Source: Fomitopsis serialis (lineage: Eukaryota; Basidiomycota; Agaricomycetes; Polyporales; Fomitopsidaceae). Taken from it: a stretch of DNA of 64,000 bases. A program made the translations under genes and the position numbers. Below are positions 56,521-64,000 of the stretch, piece after piece. Positions within the stretch are counted from its first letter, which is position 1, and each line of letters opens with the position of its first letter. The DNA lies in assembly GCF_022376445.1 (NCBI RefSeq), contig NW_025955012.1:186001-250000 (forward strand), in the 5' to 3' direction. The notes beneath the pieces are model-generated. The model ran no database searches, was not told where the DNA came from, and saw only the letters and a list, made by a program, of their open reading frames with translations.

Positions 56521-59500
56521 ATGGTCGCAAGTTCGAGCCCGAGCCCGACCATTCCTCACCGTACGTCACCTCCATGTGCGTCCTCGCACCCTACCCCCAG
56601 CCCGCTCACCACTTCCGCGATCGCGACGATTCAGCATCCCTCAGCCGTCCCTTTGACAGCGCAGAGCGTCCCCCGCGACTCTTCCACAGCCTCCGCCAGG
56701 AGCGCAACTCCGTCCTCAGCCTCGCCGCTGACTCGTCCCATCTCTTCAGCGGAGGACCCACCGGGGACATCTCCGTCAGTCTGCGTCGTTGCCATCGTGT
56801 GCGTGGTGCTGAACAGCCTTGTGATGTGACATAGGTATGGGACAAAGACACCCTCAAGCTCAAAGCCACGCTCAGGGGACACACCGGCAGCATCCTCGCC
56901 CTCGAGTACGCCGCCGACAAAGAGTGGCTCTTTAGTGCATCTGGTGCGTCAACCCTCCCTGTCATTTTACTCCAGGTACTCAATCAATTATCGCCTCTCC
57001 GTCGCAGGGGACAGCACGATCCGTGTACGTATACCCCGCCCATGCTTTCTTCTGCTCTCATGCGACCCACGCCCCGTGTCTAGGTCTGGTCCACGCGCAC
57101 CCTCTCGCCCCTCTATCTCATCAACCCCCACGGCGAGAATGACGCTGGCGACCTCTTCTCCCTCGTCTGGTGCCCCGTCCTCCAGACAGTCTACTTCGGC
57201 TGCCAAGACACCTCCCTCCAGTGGTTCACCTTCCCCTCCGCGGTCCACTCGCAAGCGACCTCGCCCTCCTCCGTCCACTTCGTCAACGACGACCCGACAT
57301 CAAGCGGCCGCTCGACACCCACCTCTTCGCGGCGCGCACACAAGTTCTTCGACAGCTATCCCCAGTACACCCGCCGTCCCGCTGACCTCTTCGCACGCAA
57401 CCCGACGTGCTCCAACTTCCACGCGTCACAGTCCAACGTGCACACCCATGGCGTTTCGCTCCCGCCGACACCCCCCTCGTCCTCCTCATCGCTGCCCAGC
57501 ACGTCCGGGTCCCCGCCGCGGGGCGACCCGTCCCCGCATCGCCCGCTCGTCGTGCTCCAAGTCGAGCCCTCTAACGTGATCTACTCCGCACACTATGGTT
57601 ACATCTACTGCATGGCGCTCGTGCCGAGCGTCCGCGAAGGCTCTGACGACCCGCCCTTCGACCGCGCGAGCGAGCGGCGCGACCTGCAGCTCGTCACAGG
57701 GAGCGGCGACGAGTCCGTCAAGGTCCGTGCGCCATTTCTCCGTCCCTCCTAAACCGCGCGCGCTGATTGGCTGTGCGATCCTCCTCCGCGGCTTCCCCTG
57801 CTTCGCCACTCAAAACCCTAATCGCCGCGGGGAACAGCTGTGGCAGCTCGCGCCCGCGAACCCGACGCCGATCCTGCTGCACACGTTCGAGTGCTGCATG
57901 GGCGCGGTGCTCGCCGTCGTCGTCCGCGGCGAGACGATCTACGCGGGGTGCCAGGACGGCCACCTCAAGGTGTGGGACCTCGAGACGCGCACGCTCGTGC
58001 GGGTGCTCATCACCAGCGAGGTTAGGGTTTCCCCACTCTGTGCTCCCGCGTTCGCAACTGCTGACTGACTGCGGCCGGATCCTTTCGCTGTGGGTGCATC
58101 AGAATGTCGACATCCTTTCATTAAGCATGCTCAAGTCGGATCTCTACGTCTGCCTGGCGAATGGCGAGGTGCAGGTACGTCAGGCGCTTCTCCCGGCGGA
58201 CCGAGCTGACTGCGATGGTGTCAGCGGTGGTCCGCGCAGTTCGAGCACACCGCGTCGTGGAAGGCGCACGACGGCATCGTGCTGACGTCGATCGTCACGC
58301 GGCTCTGCACGCCGGCCACCGTCGACGAGGGCATCCTGTTGGACGGCGATGCCCCCGAGCACGACGGCGTCAAGTTTGCGCTCGTGACGGGCGCGAACGA
58401 CGACCAGATGAAGGTGCGTTCCGTCTGGCGTGGAATTGGATTTTGGGCGGGCATCTCATCGCGTGCTCGCAGATCTGGGAGGTCGACCCGCCGAAAGCGC
58501 GGAAGAGCGCGCACCTGTCGCTCCTCACCGACCCCGACATGGAATGGGGAGACTCCGGCAATGGTGCGTTCCCCCCACTTCGCACCCGCGTGCTGCCCGG
58601 TGACCCGCGGATCTCGCAGAAACGATGGTGTACGCGCTCTCGAAGTTCGTGTCCATCCCGAGCGTCAGCAACTCGCCGGCGCATCGCGAAGACTGTCGCC
58701 AGGCCGCGATCTGGTTGCGCAAGTGCTTCACGCAGCTCGGCGCGGAGGCGTGCTTGGTAAGTCCTCGGCGAGGATCCGCGGTAGCCCGCGAGATTTGTGC
58801 TGACGCGGTGCCTGTCGGACGCAGTTGCCCACGGGCGAGACCACGAACCCGCTCGTGCTGGGCAACTTCCGTGGGAACCAGACGAAGCGCAGGCGGCCAC
58901 GAATCCTGTTCTACGGGTGCGTCAGCTCTATCAGAGTCGTGCCGCTGTTTCTCCGCGGCTGACGCCCCCCGTATTCGCCTTCGCAAAGCCACTACGACGT
59001 CATCGCGGCGTCGCACCACGGGTGGTACTCGGACCCGTTCACGCTCACGGGTAGGAATGGCTACCTCTATGGCCGTGGCGCGACGGACAACAAGGGCCCG
59101 GTCATGGCAGTCGCGTGTGCGGCGGCTGAGCTTCTCGGGCGGCGCGCGCTGGACCTGGACTTGGTCATGCTGATCGAGGGAGAGGAGGAGGCGGGGAGCG
59201 GGGGCTTCGTGGAGGCTGTTAAGCGCAACAAGGTCTGTAGCTGTAGTCTACATAGCTCGTTGTCTTTTGGCCTTGAACTGAAGTCTCGTGTGCACGGCAG
59301 AATGCGATCGGGCCCGTCGATGCTATTCTTGTGAGGTGAGTGGCTTCGCTTTCTCACAGATGTGATTCATCAAGGTTTCTCACCTTCGGTGGTCGTAGCA
59401 ACTCCACGTGGATCGCGGAGGACACGCCCTGCATCACCTACGGCCTGCGCGGCGTCGTGCACTGCAATGTCCAGGTAAATCCACTCCACCTGGACGACGT

Positions 59501-60628
59501 GTCTTATTCCTGGCTCACACCGCACGTAGATCTCGAGTGAAGGCCCCGATCGCCACTCCGGTGTTGACGGCGGCGTGACGGTAGAGCCCATGCTCGACAT
59601 GTGAGTAATGCCACGGTACCACGCTGTCGGCCCTGGCACGCTGACATCGGCACCAATCAGGCTCAAGCTCCTGGGAACGTTGACAGACGGCCAGAACATG
59701 GTCTCCATCCCTGGCTTCTGTGAGTGCCCTCCACGTTTCTCGACCGAGCGATGTATCTGATGCGTCTGCGCAGATGACAGTGTGCTGCCCTGCACGGACC
59801 AGGAAAAAGGGGTCTATGCTGTGCTAGCGAACATCACGAAGACGCCAGCCGCGCATTTGTCGTCTCGCTGGCGGGAACCGTCGCTGACGGTGCACAATGT
59901 GGAGGTGTCTGGGCCCAGAAGTGAGTTCTCTGTTTCTCTCTTGCCATTCGGTGGGGGAGTACTGAATGCTCTTCACAGATTCTACGGTGATCCCTGCAAC
60001 TGTGAAAGCGCACGTCTCAGTACGGATCGTGCCCGACCAGGACCTAGAGACCATCGCGAATAGCCTGCGCGAACATCTGACTGCTGCGTTCGTGACGATG
60101 CAGTCACCAAACAAGCTCAAGGTAGATCTCTCCACGTCTTGTTAATCCTGCTATCTCGACTGAGTGCCACGGTCGTAGGTCAGCATTGATCATACGGCGG
60201 ACTGGTGGCTGGGAGACCTCGACGGCCCCTGGTTCCACGCGCTCGAGACCGCTGTTCAAGCAGAGTGGGGCGTAGAGCCCTTGCGTATCAGGGAAGGAGG
60301 GGTACGCTGCTAGCCCGTTCTTCTGCTTAACCGAGCACTGACTCGTAGTGCCCTAGTCTATACCGTCCGTTCCCTACCTTGAAAAGGAGTTCTCGTGCCA
60401 TGCACTCCATCTTCCCCTCGGTCAGAGCTCGGTGAGTAAAGCGATGGATTCGCGTCACCCATGTGCTGACATCTCGACAGGACGAGGCGCACTTGCCGAA
60501 CGAGAGAATCTCGCTGTCCAACCTCCGAAGGGGAAAGCAAGTCGTCGAGCGGTTCCTGCTCAACGTCGGCAAGTCGGACTTGCCCCGGTCACCTACGGAT
60601 CCTGACCTCCCGGGCCTTAACTTCTGAT
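56521..60628 (+). CDS. DUG2: Dug2-like glutathione degradosome subunit (WD40 repeats plus M20 peptidase)
   Basis: In yeast, Dug2 pairs with Dug3 to cleave the gamma-glutamyl bond of glutathione in the cytosol. The N-terminal half has WD40 repeats: NSVLSLAADSSHLFSGGPTG, KATLRGHTGSILALEYAADK, QLVTGSGDESVKLWQL and ETIYAGCQDGHLKVWDLETR. A Ser/Pro-rich insert (PTPPSSSSSLPSTSGSPPRG) splits two of them. The C-terminal half is an M20 metallopeptidase: FYGHYDVIAASHHGW (metal His/Asp), YGRGATDNKGPVMAVACAAA (bridging Asp), LIEGEEEAGSGGF (catalytic Glu pair) and FSCHALHLPLGQSS near the end. The start ATG at 56521 begins MVASSSPSPTIPH; the stop is at 60626-60628. Some twenty exons were followed and all phases closed, so this gene is intact. 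The WD40-M20 fusion is diagnostic of Dug2. Confidence 0.93.
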
Positions 60629-60834
60629 TGAGGTATCGCTTCAAGGTCAAGTAACATCGTGCCAAAAGTTATCGTAAGATCGTCTTAGTCTCGCTACGCA
60701 CTGCGCATTCTTAATACCCGCATATAAGTTCTGTGTATCTATACATTGGGACATTCTTCGGATATCCGTTTCGTGTACATTTGTAACTGTATCTTCACTT
60801 TTTGTTGTATATCTTGTACGCTTTGCTAAAACCT

Positions 60835-61405
60835 TCATAACGTCAGAGGAAATAATTGACCTTTGCCATCTAGCTGACCTTTAGCGATGCGCTGACCGAG
60901 TCTCTCCATGGTCCGCTGCGGTTCGAGCCTCGTCTTTGAGCTGCGACCCATCAGGCCTTCAGGGTCTGCGGGGATGATGAGCGGCTCGTTTGAGAGCACC
61001 CTGCCCGCCACATCGGCTACTGCTTCCGTTTCTCTAGCTTCTGCACGATGGACCAACCTCTCCGCATCGAGCACGCTGCAATGGTGGTGCCACGCCAGGA
61101 GGGCAAAAAGCCAAACAAGCCGCTCAGCGTTGCTGCCACGAGGAGCGCGAATGCAGTCTTTCTTTGCACCTTAAACCGGGGTACATAGGCTTCATGAGGT
61201 CTGGGGCGACCATGATACGGCAGTGTAATAATACGCAGTTCAATGATTGGATGAAGTACTGGGGCGTACGTATACTGCGCCGAGTCTGCATTTTCCTCCG
61301 CTGTATGTTTTCCGACAAAGTAAGAGGCTGCCCTGAATGGCCGTATACGTAGCCGCACTTCGATGGCAGCCAAGCAGGCGAGGTCAAAGGCACATGGGAG
61401 GCCAA
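60835..61405 (-). CDS. Doubtful small gene convergent with DUG2
   Basis: A hydrophilic minus-strand frame (LVHRAEARETEAVADVAGRV, then NEPLIIPADPEGLMGRSSKT) ends at 60835. It can be joined in phase across a possible 100-base intron (donor GTGCAAAG, acceptor TTGCAG) to an upstream frame beginning MASHVPLTSPAWLPSKCG. I do not recognise the product. The plus strand of the same interval has a competing reading (GYIGFMRSGATMIRQCNNTQ, then GTWEANYLNLATQYAMYCNS) with its own plausible intron (GTACGT...CGTAG). So coding strand and existence are both uncertain. Confidence 0.25.
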
Positions 61406-62271
61406 CTACTTGAACTTGGCGACGCAGTACGCCATGTATTGCAATTCCAGCGTGTGACCGCCTGTAATCCGGTATCAGCCTGGACCTTCCAGAGGAGACC
61501 TTAGATGCAGGACTGTGATCGCCACCCCTACTATGGCTTCTGAGTGACAGGGATCCATGGGTGTGCCCATTCCTGAGGACGACGTGTCCAAATCAGCGAC
61601 TCGTCATGTCAACATGTTGGTCAATCGTTCGAAAGGACACATTGTGACGAACCAGGCTGTACAGCCGCTTTGTTACATGAGTGCATTAGTATGTATCATC
61701 ATGCGGGGCTGTCCTTTCGCCGATCACGGAGCGGACTCGAGGGCTCCGACCTGAGAATTCAACAAGAACGCCAAGCAACGGCGAGTCTAGCATTTGCTGA
61801 CGAAGTGCTACACAGCGGTATACAGAATCGCTACCATGCCGCAAGTACCAGGTACCGAATATTATACACAGTTTTGGGGGATACTAGATGGGTCAACGGC
61901 GGTGACCGCGATGAATAGATGAGAGCAGAATAGATAGCGAGCGAGTCCGTGGTCCGTGAAGGATGGTATGTCTGGTAAGCAGGTATGTAGTGCGGCTCTG
62001 CGCGAGCGCGATGCAAAGGTGGTACTAAGCGAGGGGCTAGGTAGGCAAACGAGTAGTAGGGTGGGTTGGGGTGTAGCTACATTGATCAAGGTGTCCGCGT
62101 CGAGTGGGCGCAGGCCGACCGCCCGCGGAGCAGCATTAATACTGTTGGTGATATTCTTCCTTTCTCTTTCTCCGGTCTGTTGCAACTTCTCCACAAGCAT
62201 CGCAAAAACTTCATGTTGGGTGGGCCTTAGGCCGAGAGGGGGTACCAGTCGTCGGCCCAAGGTCCCGTCGT
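61406..62271. other. Intergenic region before the Stealth-like gene
   Basis: About 870 bases with short overlapping open frames only. It includes the 3' flank of the minus-strand Stealth-like gene. Nothing else is supported. Confidence 0.4.
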
Positions 62272-64000
62272 TCAACGCCTCTCCCACTCCGCAGGCTCCG
62301 GCCACCTGTGTTCCTGCCATTCCTTGAACAGCGGCGCAACGTACTCCTCGTGGCCCTTCTCCACATCGTCGTTGATGCATATCAGTGCCGCGTCCGTCGT
62401 CTCGTCCACGCGCTGGAGCATCGCCTTCACCTGCTCCGTATGCAAGAGCATCTCGAACATTGCGGGCGTGTTCCCGACCACGTACCGGTACCGCTGCAGC
62501 ACCCGCAGCGTCCACGCGCGCACGTTGCGCTCGCCCGCCGTGCCCATCACGCCGCGCAGCGAGAAGTCGCCGTCTTCAAAGCGAGGGACGAGCGGCAGGT
62601 GCGGCATCGTGTCAGACGGCTCTGCGAAACCAGGTATCTTGGCGGAGAGGTCGGCGAGTTGGCGTTCAGGAGCAGGGAGGAAAGCTGAGATGCCCAGGGG
62701 TCCGCTCGCTCGTGCGAGGGCAGTGATAACTTCAACGTCACAACGGCATTTAGAGAGTGCGCACAGCATAACAAGGAGGAAAGCACGCACTGCAGTCACC
62801 GCACTGCGGGTTCTCAAACGCGACGTGCTTGAAGACGTCGGACGCACGCGAGTAGCCTGCGAAGCACTCATCATAGCTGATCGTACACGTCAGGAGGTCG
62901 TCTTCCGCAACGTCCGGTGTGACTCGACTGAAAGGCGCGCCCGTTCCGAGCCCAGCGTATGCGTACCCGTCCAGCGAGGCTGTTCATCCGTCAGCACACT
63001 TCATCGCACCGAGAGTAACATCTGAGCACTCACAAAACACATACGACGTCTTTCCCAATCCGCCCTCCAAACCGCTCTCGCGCAGGGCACTCTCCACCCT
63101 CTCCCCCTCAAGCGTATACCGATGGTCCGCGGTCACAACTACTTCCCTGGCACCCACACCCTCCGCGCTCACCTGTGCCCACGCCCTCCGTTCCTCCTCC
63201 ACGCCCCACGCATCGTCCACGCCCCCATGCCGCCCAACGACCCACGCCCACAAGAGTGCCTCCCTTGCGCGCTCGACAATAAAATGCGCATGGAGTAGCA
63301 TCGTATTCACATCGCTCGGCGTACCGGGGCCCGCAGTCTCGCGGAAGAGATGGCCCGCCGCGCGCGCGAACGCGCCCGGCCAGACCGTCTCGATCTCCGC
63401 GAGGATCGGCGCGGAGACGACCTTCGCTTCGTGCATGACATACGGGCGGTGCCGCGCGCCGAAACGCTGGCCTGTGGGCAGGTACGGGTCAGTGGTGAGC
63501 GGTGCTTGGGAGAGCGCGACGCACTGAGCATGAAGTTCGACTCGCCCATGCCCCGCCACTCGCCCTTCGTGAGCACGGTGGGCGGGTCAGGCGGGACCAT
63601 GAGGCCGGTGTCGAGGTGCAGGACGATGCCGTACGCTGGATGAGTGTGAGGAATTGCGCTGCAGCCAAGGGTCGAGTGCACCCACCGGGCGTGTAGAACG
63701 TCGCAGGCTGTAGCGGTACGCCAAAGAACAAATCATCGTTCTGGGAATGAGCTATGAACAACCGTGCGACGTCCAGGCACACAATCGCTCACCATGTAGA
63801 CACTGTATCAATGCGCAGCGGAATGTATGAGGTCGGCCGGGGCCGAGGGACGGTCATGAAGGTGCGAACCACTCACAAGTGATCAGAAATGCCTTTCACA
63901 TGACCGAGCTGCGACTCAATGGCGAGGCTATAGAACGCAAACATGCCCGTCAGCGCCGCACCACGCCCGCCCGCACACCACGATAATCTATCACAGCTGC
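62272..64000 (-). CDS. Stealth-family phosphotransferase or glycosyltransferase-like protein, 5' end outside the window
   Basis: Stealth proteins include bacterial capsule hexose-phosphate transferases and the human GlcNAc-1-phosphotransferase. The evidence here is the CR2-like stretch VKGISDHLVYM joined by splicing to NDDLFFGVPLQPATFYTP and YGIVLHLDTGLMVPP. The CR3-like stretch follows: QRFGARHRPYVMHEAKVVSA, then EIETVWPGAFARAAGHLFRE and NTMLLHAHFIVERAREALLW. Then come DDLLTCTISYDECFAGYSRA and a C-terminal helical part ending EEYVAPLFKEWQEHRWPEPA and EWERR, with TGA at 62272-62274. The fragment runs to the right edge; the N-terminal CR1 region is not in the window. Fungal members are mostly uncharacterised, and a role in cell-surface or secretory glycan phosphorylation is inference. 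Confidence 0.72.

Noticed and set aside
1..64000. A classical secondary-metabolite biosynthetic cluster
   Set aside because: There is no polyketide synthase, peptide synthetase, terpene synthase or P450 in the window; the tailoring-type genes alone do not make a cluster.
1..64000. CRISPR arrays, bacterial operons or phage genes
   Set aside because: The spliced gene structure is eukaryotic throughout and no spaced direct-repeat array is visible.

Overview
The window is from a filamentous fungus, almost certainly a basidiomycete of the class Agaricomycetes and possibly a polypore. Genes are compact and cut by many short introns (about 45-70 bases, mostly GTRNGT...YAG). Several proteins are typical of mushrooms: F-box/leucine-rich paralogues, EHN-type epoxide hydrolases, an ABCC full transporter with an extra N-terminal membrane domain, a vip1-like RRM protein, a fused WD40-M20 Dug2, and single-pass membrane proteins with the 'NRTIDDYYGDS' ectodomain. 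Exon-intron structures were worked out by eye from splice consensus, reading phase and comparison of paralogues inside the window.

Layout. 1-10.7 kb: a broken epoxide hydrolase copy (EH1), two F-box genes, a SAM methyltransferase, the urease accessory GTPase UreG and a second epoxide hydrolase (EH2). 11.5-24 kb: a large lineage-specific single-pass membrane protein, a 6.8-kb ABCC transporter gene and a vip1-like RNA-binding protein. 25.8-34.4 kb: two tandem epoxide hydrolases (EH3, EH4), a GNAT acetyltransferase, a third F-box gene and a glycerol-3-phosphatase-like HAD phosphatase. 34.4-37 kb: gene-poor, with a palindrome-rich element bounded by 14-bp inverted repeats. 37.1-46.9 kb: four same-strand paralogues with signal peptide, ectodomain, membrane helix, coiled coil and a terminal PPxY motif; this is the most distinctive locus here. 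47.1-51.5 kb: a FIST-domain protein and an MFS transporter. 51.5-56.5 kb: 5 kb with no convincing gene. 56.5-64 kb: a complete DUG2-like gene, one doubtful small gene and the 3' part of a Stealth-family gene that runs off the right edge.

How the genes fit together. Four epoxide hydrolases, an ABCC pump (a class that often exports glutathione conjugates), an MFS exporter, a small-molecule methyltransferase and the glutathione-degrading Dug2 could together handle reactive metabolites. The linkage is loose and I treat it only as a hypothesis. There is no P450, polyketide synthase, NRPS or terpene synthase, so this is not a normal biosynthetic cluster.

A caution about the sequence. Five otherwise well-conserved genes (methyltransferase, ureG, F-box 3, HAD phosphatase, FIST) have total exon lengths that miss a multiple of three by one or two bases. 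Where the break can be placed, a base is usually missing from a short run of identical bases. Because several of these are housekeeping genes, uncorrected consensus errors are more likely than wholesale gene decay. EH1 is different: it carries a 2-base deletion not in a run and looks genuinely broken.
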